A stretch of DNA of 64,000 nt, taken from Arthrobacter sp. GTDB lineage: Bacteria; Actinomycetota; Actinomycetes; Actinomycetales; Micrococcaceae. The notes under the pieces were generated by a model that was not told the origin of the DNA, searched no databases, and was given only the letters and a program-made list of their open reading frames with translations. The stretch lies in contig JAPSIT010000001.1 in NCBI GenBank assembly GCA_031178585.1, forward strand, positions 11,491 through 75,490. Reading direction: 5' to 3'. Of the stretch, positions 9,096-21,300 are shown piece after piece (the stretch's first letter is position 1; each line of letters opens with the position of its first letter). The position numbers and the translations under genes are program-made.

Positions 9096-10087
9096 GAAGC
9101 GGCGATCTCCACGATCTGCCGGGTGTTTGCCGATTCCAGGACGGCTTCGGCCACGCGGAGGGTGTTGAGTCCTTCCTGCATGGTGACGACGTCGGTGCGC
9201 AGGCCAAGGATGGCGTCGCGGAAGGCTTCATGTTCGGTCCGCAGGGGCTCGGGCTTGGCGATCGCGAGGCGGGTGACGTTGCCCTCGGAAACGCCGCGGA
9301 AGGCGGCCATGGATTCCCACTCCGTTGCGACCGTGCCGTTTTCGAAGAACGTCAGGTCAGCGGTGATGGTGTCAGCCACGAAGGCGCCCTTTTCGCCGGT
9401 AACGATTGTCAGGCGCTCCTTCATGGGCGAGAGCCAGTTGACGAGGTGGTTCGTGATGACGCCGTTGCCCAGGTGTCCGGTGGCGGCGACCATGTCCTCG
9501 TGCGGCCGGCCGCTGCGGGTGGTGATGTGGGCAAAAATCGACTGGAACGGGCTCTGGGCAAGCCAGGCGGTGAGGTCAATGTCGTGGGTACCCAGGTCCT
9601 TAACAACGCCCACGTCGGCGATCCGCGCCGGGAACGGTCCCTGGCGGCGGGTGGCGATCTGGTAGACCTCCCCGAGTTCGCCGGCTTCGATGCGCTTGCG
9701 CAGGGACTGCAGGGCGGGGTTGAACCGTTCGATGTGGCCCACGGCCCCGACGAGTCCCTTGGCAGCGAACGCGTCCACCATGCGCTGCCCGGCCTCGGTG
9801 CTGGAGGCAATGGGCTTCTCGACCAGGGTGTGGACTCCGGCCTCGGCCAGCGCCAGGCCGACTTCCTCGTGCAGCCCGGTGGGCACGGCGACGACGGCCA
9901 TGTCGATTCCGGCTGCGATGAGTTCCTCGACGGAGGACAGCAGGCCGAGCTGGCCGGCGACTCCGTGGGGGTCTCCGTAGGAGTCAGCCACCGCGACCAG
10001 GTCCACGCCGTCGAGCTCGCGCAGGACGCGGGCGTGGTGGCGGCCCATCATACCCAGGCCTATCAGGCCGGCGCGCAGGTTTCCCAT
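9092..10087 (-). CDS. Gfo/Idh/MocA oxidoreductase, WbpB/WlbA type
   Basis: A 331-residue NAD-dependent dehydrogenase. The Rossmann motif GLIGLGMMGRHHA spans 7-19, and the family motif EKP is at 90-92. GTHDIDL, with the catalytic-region histidine, lies near residue 168. Within a wbpA-wbpE-wbpD setting it is expected to oxidise the 3-hydroxyl of UDP-GlcNAcA to a 3-keto sugar for transamination. It overlaps the aminotransferase gene by one base (TGATG) and the next glycosyltransferase by four. The exact substrate is inferred from the neighbours; Gfo/Idh/MocA members are otherwise diverse. Confidence 0.85.
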   Translation of the reverse strand: MGNLRAGLIGLGMMGRHHARVLRELDGVDLVAVADSYGDPHGVAGQLGLLSSVEELIAAGIDMAVVAVPTGLHEEVGLALAEAGVHTLVEKPIASSTEAGQRMVDAFAAKGLVGAVGHIERFNPALQSLRKRIEAGELGEVYQIATRRQGPFPARIADVGVVKDLGTHDIDLTAWLAQSPFQSIFAHITTRSGRPHEDMVAATGHLGNGVITNHLVNWLSPMKERLTIVTGEKGAFVADTITADLTFFENGTVATEWESMAAFRGVSEGNVTRLAIAKPEPLRTEHEAFRDAILGLRTDVVTMQEGLNTLRVAEAVLESANTRQIVEIAAS

Positions 10088-11178
10088 CAGGCCCCTGCCT
10101 TGACGAGCTTGTTTACGGCCGTGACGATGCGTTCCAGATCGTTCTGGCTCAGCGAGGGGTGCACGGGCAGGGACAGCACTTCCTTGGCCGCGATTTCAGT
10201 GTTGGGCAGCTCTTCGGTCCGGTTGAAGGAGGGCAGCCGGTGGTTCGGGACCGGGTAGTACACGCCGGTGCCGATGTTGAATTCTTCGCGCAGGGCCTTG
10301 GCCAGCCCGTCGCGGTCCTCACCGACACGGACGGTGTACTGGTGGTAGACGTGCTCGGCGCCGTCGGCCACCACAGGGGTGCCGACACCCTCGAGGTTGG
10401 CTGTGAGGAAAGCGGCGTTCTGCTGGCGCTGCGCGGTCCAGCCGAGGACCTTCTTCAGCTGCACACGTCCGATGGAGGCGTGCAGGTCCGTCATGCGGGC
10501 GTTGAAGCCGACCAGTTCGTTTTCGTACTGCTTCTCCATGCCCTGGTTGCGCAGCAGCCGCAGGTTCCGCTCCACGCCGGCGTCCGGGGTGGAGACCATG
10601 CCGCCTTCGCCGGAGGTCATGTTCTTGGTCGGGTACAGGCTGAACATCGCGAACCTGCCGAACGTTCCGACCTTCCGGCCCTTGAAGCTCGCTCCGTGGG
10701 CCTGGGCCGCGTCCTCGTAAAGGTCCACGCCGCGGTCCTGCGCAAGCTTCGTGAAGCCGTCTACGTCGAACGGGTGACCGTACAGGTGGACGGGCATGAT
10801 GCCCTTGGTCTTGTCCGTGATCAGGGAAGCGACGTGCTCGACGTCGAGCGTGTAGTGCTCCAGCTCGATATCCGCGAACACCGGGGTCGCCCCGGTGAGC
10901 GCCACGGAATTGCCGGTCGCGGCGAAGGTGAAGGAGGGCACGATGACTTCATCGCCAGGACCCACACCAGCGGCCAGCAGCCCCAGGTGCAGCCCGGACG
11001 TCCCGGAGTTCACAGCCACCGAGGAGCGCCCGTCGAGAAGGACTTCGGAGAACTCCTTCTCGAACTCGGCCACCTGCTGGCCCTGGGCCAGCATGCCGGT
11101 AGCCAGAACAGCGTCGACAGCGGCCCGCTCGTCGTCGCCAATGATCGGCTTCGCCGCCGGGATAAAGTCGTAGCTCAT
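10087..11178 (-). CDS. DegT/DnrJ/EryC1 sugar aminotransferase (WbpE type)
   Basis: A 363-residue PLP enzyme of the DegT family. The Schiff-base lysine is K185 in SLYPTKNMTSGEGG, and EDAAQAHGA (D157) contacts the cofactor ring. NSGTSGLH near residue 58 binds the phosphate. In WbpE-like pathways the enzyme converts the 3-keto UDP-sugar into the 3-amino form using glutamate. Gene order supports this: the acetyltransferase lies upstream (four-base ATGA overlap) and the oxidoreductase downstream (one-base overlap). Length is normal for the family. Confidence 0.88.
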   Translation of the reverse strand: MSYDFIPAAKPIIGDDERAAVDAVLATGMLAQGQQVAEFEKEFSEVLLDGRSSVAVNSGTSGLHLGLLAAGVGPGDEVIVPSFTFAATGNSVALTGATPVFADIELEHYTLDVEHVASLITDKTKGIMPVHLYGHPFDVDGFTKLAQDRGVDLYEDAAQAHGASFKGRKVGTFGRFAMFSLYPTKNMTSGEGGMVSTPDAGVERNLRLLRNQGMEKQYENELVGFNARMTDLHASIGRVQLKKVLGWTAQRQQNAAFLTANLEGVGTPVVADGAEHVYHQYTVRVGEDRDGLAKALREEFNIGTGVYYPVPNHRLPSFNRTEELPNTEIAAKEVLSLPVHPSLSQNDLERIVTAVNKLVKAGA

Positions 11179-11774
11179 GCGTTCTCCTCAGATTCTTTCA
11201 GGGAATTTCCGTCTTCAACGTACTTGTCGCCGGTAGCAGGGCAGACCCAGAAGTCGCCTTCCTGCTTTAGCGGCTCGCCCGCTTTGCCCACCCAGCCGAG
11301 GCGCCGCGCCGGCACCCCCGCCATCAGGGCGAACGCGGGAACATCCTTGGTGACCACCGCACCGGCGGCGATCGTGGCCCACCGCCCAATCGTCAGGGGC
11401 GCTACACACACAGCCCGCGCACCGATCGACGCGCCGTCCTCCACCGTCACCCCGACCGGGGTCCAGTCGTGGGCGCTCTTGAGAGAACCGTCCGGGCTGA
11501 CCGACCGCGGATAGGTGTCATTGGTCAGCACCACGGCCGGGCCGATGAAAACACCCTTGCCCAGAACGGCCGGCTCATACACCAGGGCATAGTTCTGAAT
11601 CTTCGTGTTGTCCCCGATCTGCACCCCGGTGCCCACGTAGGCGCCGCGGCCCACAATGCAGTTCGCGCCCAGGTTCGCCTGCTCGCGGACCTGCGCGAGG
11701 TGCCAAATCTTGGTGCCTTCACCAAGGACGGCCTGATCCGAAACATCAGCGCTCGGGGCAATAGTCGTCGTCAT
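11175..11774 (-). CDS. Sugar N-acetyltransferase, left-handed beta-helix (WbpD/WlbB type)
   Basis: A 199-residue hexapeptide-repeat protein. Repeats such as LGANCIVGRGAYVGTG and IGDNTKIQN run through the first 80 residues, and the acetyl-CoA region IGRWATIAAGAVVTKDVPAFALMAG follows near 130-155. The insert NDTYPRSVSPDG and the short C-terminal tail with WVCPATGDKY fit WbpD/WlbB-type enzymes, which acetylate the 3-amino group of UDP-2-acetamido-3-amino-glucuronate. A GAGAGGAACC ribosome site lies upstream. It follows the UDP-sugar dehydrogenase gene by 77 bases and overlaps the aminotransferase gene. Confidence 0.88.
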   Translation of the reverse strand: MTTTIAPSADVSDQAVLGEGTKIWHLAQVREQANLGANCIVGRGAYVGTGVQIGDNTKIQNYALVYEPAVLGKGVFIGPAVVLTNDTYPRSVSPDGSLKSAHDWTPVGVTVEDGASIGARAVCVAPLTIGRWATIAAGAVVTKDVPAFALMAGVPARRLGWVGKAGEPLKQEGDFWVCPATGDKYVEDGNSLKESEENA

Positions 11775-11851
11775 TTATTCCGGTTCCTCTCGAGAAGTGC
11801 TGACACAGAAAAGTGCCCGCACAGCAGCCCGGCGGGGCTGCGGCTGCAGGG

Positions 11852-13141
11852 TCAGGCCTTGCCGATGACCCGGTACGTGACGCCGTCCCAACGGTCGGGC
11901 GAGCTCACACGCCGCCCGTCGATGAACGCCTTGATCCCGGGCAGGTCGGCGGCAGTAAGGTCCCGGTACTCGGCGTGGTCCGCCTGGACCACGGCCGCGT
12001 CCACCGGCTCGCCCACGTGGTACGCGGCGAAACCAAGCTTGTCCAGCTCGGCATCCGAATACAGCGGATCGTGGACCAGCACCTCGGCGCCGCGCTTTTC
12101 CAAAGCAGCAACAGCATCGAAGACCCCCGAGAAAGCCGTCTCCTTCACGCCTCCGCGGTATGCTGCGCCCAGCACCACAACACGGGCGCCGGTCAGGTCG
12201 CCGTACGCGCCTTCCAGCAGCCCCACAGTGTAGTCGGGCATGTCGGCGTTCGCCGCCCGCGCGGCCCGGACCACAGTCGCCTCCGGATCGTTCCACAGGT
12301 ACAGTCGCGGGTACACAGGGATGCAGTGTCCGCCCACCGCGATGCCCGGGGTGTGGATGTGGCTGTACGGCTGGGAGTTCGACGCTTCGATGACCTGGTA
12401 AATGTCTATCCCGGCAGTGGCGGCGAAACGCGCGAACTGGTTCGCCAGGCCGATGTTAACGTCCCGGTACGTGGTTTCGGCCAGCTTCGCCATCTCCGAC
12501 GCCTCGGCCGAGCCAAGATCCCACACGCCATTCGGACGGCGCAGGTCCGAACGCTCATCAAAGTCAAGGACAGCCTCGTAGAACTCAACAGCCTTCGCCG
12601 CGCCGGCTTCCGACAGGCCACCCACGAGCTTGGGGTACTTGCGCAGGTCCTCAAAGACACGCCCGGTCAGAACACGCTCAGGAGAAAAGACCAGATGGAA
12701 ATCCTTGCCCTCCACCAGGCCCGAGCCCGCCTCCAAAGCAGGCTTCCAGCGCGTCCGGGTGGTACCCACCGGGAGGGTCGTCTCGTACGACACCAGGGTG
12801 CCAGGCCTCAGATGCTTGGCCAACTCAGCCGTGGCGCCGTCCATCCAGCCAAAATCAGGCCGGGCCTCAGAATCAACAAACAAAGGCACCACAAGCACCA
12901 CAGCGTCGGCATCAGGCACCGCATCGGCATAATCCGACGTGGCACGCAGCCTGCCGGCCGGCACAAGCTCCGCCAACTTCTCCTGCAGGTGCGCCTCACC
13001 CGGGAAAGGCTCCGTCCCAGCATTGATCAGGTCAACGACCGCCTGGTTAACGTCGACGCCGACAACTTCATGGCCCTTGGAGGCAAACTGCACCGCCAAC
13101 GGCAACCCGATTTTCCCCAGCGCAATTACGGCAATCTTCAC
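11852..13141 (-). CDS. UDP-N-acetylglucosamine 6-dehydrogenase family (WbpA/WecC-like)
   Basis: A 429-residue UDP-glucose/GDP-mannose dehydrogenase family enzyme that oxidises C6 of a UDP-HexNAc to the uronic acid using two NAD+. Visible features are the N-terminal Rossmann motif ALGKIGLPLA (residues 7-16), VVPLFVD, the catalytic cysteine C273 in GGHCIPVYP, and the second dinucleotide-binding domain from about residue 310 (VVVLGAAYRGGVKETAFSG). It heads a six-gene operon and makes the first committed intermediate. WecC activity on UDP-ManNAc is the alternative, but the presence of 3-oxidase, aminotransferase and acetyltransferase genes favours UDP-GlcNAc as substrate. Confidence 0.9.
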   Translation of the reverse strand: MKIAVIALGKIGLPLAVQFASKGHEVVGVDVNQAVVDLINAGTEPFPGEAHLQEKLAELVPAGRLRATSDYADAVPDADAVVLVVPLFVDSEARPDFGWMDGATAELAKHLRPGTLVSYETTLPVGTTRTRWKPALEAGSGLVEGKDFHLVFSPERVLTGRVFEDLRKYPKLVGGLSEAGAAKAVEFYEAVLDFDERSDLRRPNGVWDLGSAEASEMAKLAETTYRDVNIGLANQFARFAATAGIDIYQVIEASNSQPYSHIHTPGIAVGGHCIPVYPRLYLWNDPEATVVRAARAANADMPDYTVGLLEGAYGDLTGARVVVLGAAYRGGVKETAFSGVFDAVAALEKRGAEVLVHDPLYSDAELDKLGFAAYHVGEPVDAAVVQADHAEYRDLTAADLPGIKAFIDGRRVSSPDRWDGVTYRVIGKA

Positions 13142-13250
13142 GGATACTTCGCCTTTTCTGTAAGTGGATTCGTGCGCCCTCTACGGGCGCAGGAGTTCGT
13201 GGACTAGCCTAACGAGTTTTAAGACCAGCTACCCGCCCAGGGGGTTCCCC

Positions 13251-13302
13251 GTACGTGGATCGTACCCTCCAGGTCGTAGGCTGTACGTGGGTAAGTACGC
13301 GG
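13251..13302. repeat. GTACG repeat cluster upstream of sugar operon
   Basis: GTACGTGG occurs at 13251-13258 and 13283-13290, exactly 32 bp apart, with GTACGCGG at 13295-13302. CGTAC at 13261-13265 forms an inverted repeat with GTACG at 13251-13255. The cluster sits in the 174-bp gap between the ABC-exporter operon end and the UDP-sugar dehydrogenase start, where the promoter of the six-gene operon should be. An operator is possible but not demonstrated. Confidence 0.4.
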
Positions 13303-13315
13303 AGAACGGCTTGAA

Positions 13316-14047
13316 TCAAGAGCGAGCCCTCAGCCTTGAGATACCGTCTGCAATCGGCCCGTCGAAGATCAGCTTTCCCCGTTCCAGGAGAACGCCGCGC
13401 TGGCATATTCGGGCCACCAGGTCGAGATCGTGACTGACTACCACCAGCGTTTTGCCCTCCGCGGCGAGCTCCTGGATCTTGGCCAAGCACTTTTTTTGGA
13501 ATGGCTCATCGCCTACTGCAAGGATCTCGTCTACGAGGAACACTTCTGGGTTTGTGTGGACAGCGACAGAAAATGCCAGCCGCAGATACATCCCCGACGA
13601 GTAGAACCGAACTTCGGTGTCGATGAATTCCCCAATTTCAGCGAACTCTACTATCGAATCAAACTGTTCCTTGATTTGCGCTTCCGTCATTCCCAATATT
13701 GCACCGTTGAGGTAGACATTGTCCCGGCCGGAGAGGTCATGGTGGAAGCCAGCGCCAACTTCGATTAGGCCAGCGACCTTGCCTCTCGTTCGGACCGTGC
13801 CTGTGTCGGGGAGCATTACGCCGGAGATGTGCTTGAGCAGTGTTGATTTGCCGGAACCATTAAGCCCAAGCAGCGCCACCGCCTCGCCCTGTCGAATCTC
13901 CAAATTGATGTCGTGAAGCGCATGGAACTTTTTGGAGAGGTCCCCTTTGCGTCCCTTCAGTAGCCAGACAACGGCCTCCTTCATGGAGCGCGTGTGTCTC
14001 AATACAAACTGCTTATTGAGATTCTGAACCTCAATCGCGACTGACAT
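13316..14047 (-). CDS. Polysaccharide ABC exporter, ATPase subunit (Wzt/TagH type)
   Basis: A 243-residue ATPase. Walker A is GLNGSGKST at 61-69, the signature is the polysaccharide-exporter variant YSSGMYLRLAFS near 160, Walker B is VFLVDEILAVGDEPF, and the switch histidine lies in VVVSHDLD. The sequence is open further upstream, but ATG 14047 has AGGAG ten bases before it and starts the conserved fold; the longer reading would overlap the permease gene. It lacks the C-terminal carbohydrate-recognition domain of long Wzt proteins and so resembles TagH and the mycobacterial galactan exporter ATPase. It pairs with the permease four bases upstream. Confidence 0.9.
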   Translation of the reverse strand: MSVAIEVQNLNKQFVLRHTRSMKEAVVWLLKGRKGDLSKKFHALHDINLEIRQGEAVALLGLNGSGKSTLLKHISGVMLPDTGTVRTRGKVAGLIEVGAGFHHDLSGRDNVYLNGAILGMTEAQIKEQFDSIVEFAEIGEFIDTEVRFYSSGMYLRLAFSVAVHTNPEVFLVDEILAVGDEPFQKKCLAKIQELAAEGKTLVVVSHDLDLVARICQRGVLLERGKLIFDGPIADGISRLRARS

Positions 14048-14051
14048 AGAC

Positions 14052-14941
14052 CTATAGCTCCTGAGCAAATCGGCCTTCAAGCCTGCGGAAAGTCCACTGA
14101 CCGAGGGCCAACACCAGAAAGGAAATGATGAGCCCCGCCGGGATCCAAAGCGAGAGAAGGTGCGGTGGGACGGGCTCGGCACCGTCTGTGGTAGGTAGCC
14201 AGAACGCATAATGGAACGCCTCGACGCCGATTGTGACGGGATTCGTTTGGTAGATGAAGTACCAGCTTTCCCCAATCTTTTCGCGGACCATCGTCCATGC
14301 GTACATGACGGGGGACGCCCATGTGGCCACCATAAGCAGCATGTCCACGATGTTCTCAGAGTCTCGGAAATAGACGTTGGCCGAGCCGAAGAGCAGGCCA
14401 AGTCCAACGGCCAACATGGCGACGATGACAAATCCTGCCACTGCAGCGAGCAACTGTAGCGCATTCGGATGCCAGCCAGTCAGAAGGCATGCCACAACAA
14501 GCACCACAATTTGTGGCACGAAGTGCACGCCGGAGACCCAGACGGAGGCCACAGGAAAGAGCTCCCGGGGAAGGTAGATCTTCTTGATGAGGCCGCCGTT
14601 ACCCACGATCGACCTCGCGGCGTTGCCCAGCGCTTCACTGAAGAAGTTGATCAGAACTATCCCGGAAAAAAGGTACACGGAGTAATTCGCAAGGCCTTCA
14701 GGATTCCGAGGGCCTTTTTCCAAGCCAAGGAAGACTCCGAGTGCTATGTAAAAGACCAAGAACTGCACACCCGGTTTAACGTATGACCACAACAGGCCCA
14801 ATATCGAACCCCGGTAGCGAACATGGAGTTCCTTGCGGACCAAAAGCTTAAGTAGGAAACGCTGTCGGAATACATCGGCGAGACCGCCGCCAACACCAGG
14901 CCTGGTCAGTGCGGTGGAACCGGCGGGAGCACTAGCGGAAA

Positions 14942-14945
<4 letters not shown>
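14052..14945 (-). CDS. Polysaccharide ABC-2 exporter, permease subunit (Wzm/TagG type)
   Basis: A 297-residue ABC-2 permease with six predicted membrane segments. The N-terminal amphipathic LVRKELHVRYRGSILGLLW motif is characteristic of Wzm/TagG/KpsM exporters, and YQTNPVT-GVEAFHYAFW lies before the last span. It moves a lipid-linked glycan from cytoplasm to cell surface together with the ATPase encoded just downstream. Its GTG start overlaps the glycosyltransferase stop by four bases (GTGA), tying export to the galactofuranosyltransferase. The cargo is therefore probably the galactofuranose-containing polymer, an inference from operon structure. Confidence 0.9.
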
Positions 14946-18297
<3,352 letters not shown>

Positions 18298-18339
18298 TTA
18301 GCCTTGTGCCCAGCATCCCGCGGGAATGGAGGTCTGGAA

Positions 18340-21300
18340 GTGGATCTGCACTTCACCCTGGTTCGCGGCCCTGGCGCGGAAACCAACGAAACTCCGCTGG
18401 AGCTTACGGCATGGGCCCCCCGAAACACTCCGGGAACCGACCTGGAACAAGAGCTTTCGCGGGCGTTCGCAACCCGGCGGCTGACCGTGGGCGGCCTGCC
18501 GCTCTCCGCCCTTGTCATTGGTCAGCCGCCGCTTGTCACGGGTGCGGTCATCGTCGACGGCGGCGGGCGGCGGGAAAGGGAGCGCCGGCAGTCGGGGCAG
18601 GATCTTCCTGCAGCCCTCCTGCTGGCTGTGCACAGCGGACCCGCCGCAGGTCGTCTGCTCCCGCTGCGCCGCGGCAGCTACCGGATCGGCCGCACTGCAG
18701 CGGACCTGACAATCCCCGATCCCGATTTGTCCCGGCACCACGCCAGAATCGAGGTGACCGATACAGCCCTGACCATCGAGGATCTTGGCAGCGCCAACGG
18801 CACCGAGGTGGACGGTAAACCAGTCCGGAACGCCACGATCTCCACGGATTCCGTGATCAGATGCGGACGGTCCACCATGTCCATTGTTGTGGCAGGCCCA
18901 CCCGGGTCCCGGCCCTTTTGCCTGGGCAACGCGGGGGCGCCCGTTGCCGAGCCGTTGACGGTGCCGCAGCCGGCCGGGCAGGAAAACCGGGGAATGCTGC
19001 TTCTCAGCGCGCTGCTGCCTGTTGTCCTCGGGGTCGGCTTGGCTCTGGTGACCGGGATGTGGATGTTTCTGGCCTTCACGGCGGTGTCGGCAGTGACCCT
19101 TGTGGTGCCGATTGTCTCGGGCCGTCGGGCTCGGCGAAGAATGCGGTCAGCGGTTGCTGCTGCGGCAGCAGAAGATAAGGAACGACGACGGCGGTCAGCC
19201 CCGTCGCCTGCCCAGCTGGTGCTGGATTCACCCGGCATATCGGCGCCGGCCGACATCACGTCTGAGGTTTCGGGCGTCTGGTTGCGCCTGGGGCTGGCTG
19301 AGCAGCCCGCAAACGTCCGCCTGGAGCCGCGGGACCCTGCCTTCCGGCCGCCTCCGCTGGGGGCGGTTCCGTTCCTGCTGGATCCGGGGGCGTCGGTAGT
19401 CTCGGTGCGGGGGCCGGAGCCTGAGACGTCTGGCCTGATGCATTCATTTCTTATGCAGCTGACGGGGTATCCGTTGGCCAGGGGAACCGGGATCGCAGTC
19501 TGCGGACCCGTGGACTCCTTGCCTCTGGCCGCGAGATACCTTCCAAACGTCACACTCTACGGCCGTGTTGAGGACCTGCCGGAAGTTCTGACGCGGGATT
19601 CGGTCCGGGGCGGAATCCCCCAGGTCCTCGTGCTGATCAACTCCGAGGAGAAGGACTTGTCCCTGGACCACCTATGCGAAGTGGCGCACCAGTATGGCTG
19701 GCGGGCCTTCAGATTTCTGCCGTTCCATGCAGGGGCAGATGAGTCGCAACCGTCGGATGCCGATATTGATCTTGCCGGAAGCCACGCCGTCCTCCGTTCC
19801 CTCGGCTCCACCCGGCAGTTCGTGGCGGACCTCGTGCCACAGGACGTCTTTGCGCAATACTGCCGGCGGTTCGGGCAGGATCAAGGGGCACCGGTGCGAG
19901 GCCGTTCCGTTCCCGCGGGATGCACGCTGGCTGAGGTTCTCGATCTGTCAGCCGAGGCGACGGCGCTGCGCTGGTCGGTTGGACGCTTGGCCCCCGGCCT
20001 GGCCATCCCCCTGGGACAGGGAGGAGATGGCCCCCGTATCCTGGACCTTGAAGCAGACGGCCCGCACCTGCTTGTCGCCGGCACCACAGGTTCCGGAAAG
20101 TCCGAGCTCCTGCGGACCCTGTCCGTGGCCTTGGCCCTCAGCTATCCCCCTGACCGGATGAACATCCTGTTCTTCGACTTCAAGGGTGGAGCCGGGCTGG
20201 GTCCTCTGACGTCGCTCCCCCACTGTGTCGGTCTGATGACCGACCTCACGAGGAGCGAGCTCGACCGCACCATGGCGTCGCTGCGGGCAGAAGTCCAGCG
20301 TCGGGAGCAACTCCTGGCAGCCATGGAGGCCCCCGATCTGATGGCCTACCGGGAAGCCGGAAGGCCTGATACACCGCCCCTGCCGCAGCTTGTCGTGATC
20401 ATCGACGAGTTCCGCATGCTGGTGGACGATGCGCCGGAATCTTTGAACGAACTCATGAGGATAGCCACCATCGGACGCTCCCTGGGACTTCATCTCGTCA
20501 TGGCCACCCAGCGCCCGCAGGGAGCACTCAACGCGGACATCCGCGCGAACGTCACCACCAGCATTGCGCTCCGGGTTCAGTCAGCCCATGAATCGGCTGA
20601 CATCATCGGCACCAATGCGGCCGCCGCGATCGCCGTGCAAACACCAGGCCGGGCCTTCCTCGTCCGGGGCAGCGAAGAACCTGAGGAGTTCCAGACTGCT
20701 GTGCTCTCTGTCGGAGATACTGGACGTGTCCCTAGCGGCGTTGTTGTCCGTCGGACACTGGACGCCCTGTCTGCCGGCGCGCCCCGGTCACCAGAGGGTG
20801 CAGCGCCGCCCCTCCAGCCCACGCCGGCCGCCGCTGCCGCACCAATAGTCGAGACCCTGAACCTGCTGTGGCAGGAATGCGGCACCGGCCCTGTCCGAAG
20901 CCCCGTCGCCCCGCCCTTGCCGAGCACCCCGACCTACCCCCGGCCTCCGGACGGACCCGCCCCGCTCGGGCTTCCTATGGAGGGCCTTTCCCCTGCTGCG
21001 CCTGCAACCTTGCCCTCTCCGGCAAGCGCTGCGGATGCCCTGACCGGCAGCCCAGCGGTTGAGCTCGGGTGGCTGGATCTTCCGCAGGAACAAAAAGTCG
21101 TCCCGCTCTCGTGGCGCCCCTTGGACGACGGGCATCTCGCATTCATCGGCGCCACCTTAGGTGATGCTGCCAGTGCCATGTCGCTGGTTCTCGACCAGCT
21201 GGCCGTCCATCCCGTGGAGTCCCACCTGTACGTCCTCGATGCGGACGGCTCTTTTGTTCGTATGCAGTCATCATCCCGGACGGGCGCCGTGGTCGGCCTG

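Noticed and set aside
9056..11514. Two long plus-strand frames (9056-10258 and 10159-11514) over the sugar operon
   Set aside because: They are antisense to clearly assigned oxidoreductase, aminotransferase and acetyltransferase genes and overlap one another.
14048..14464. N-terminal extension of the Wzt-type ATPase to 14464
   Set aside because: It would run through the permease gene in another frame; ATG 14047 with AGGAG is the natural start.
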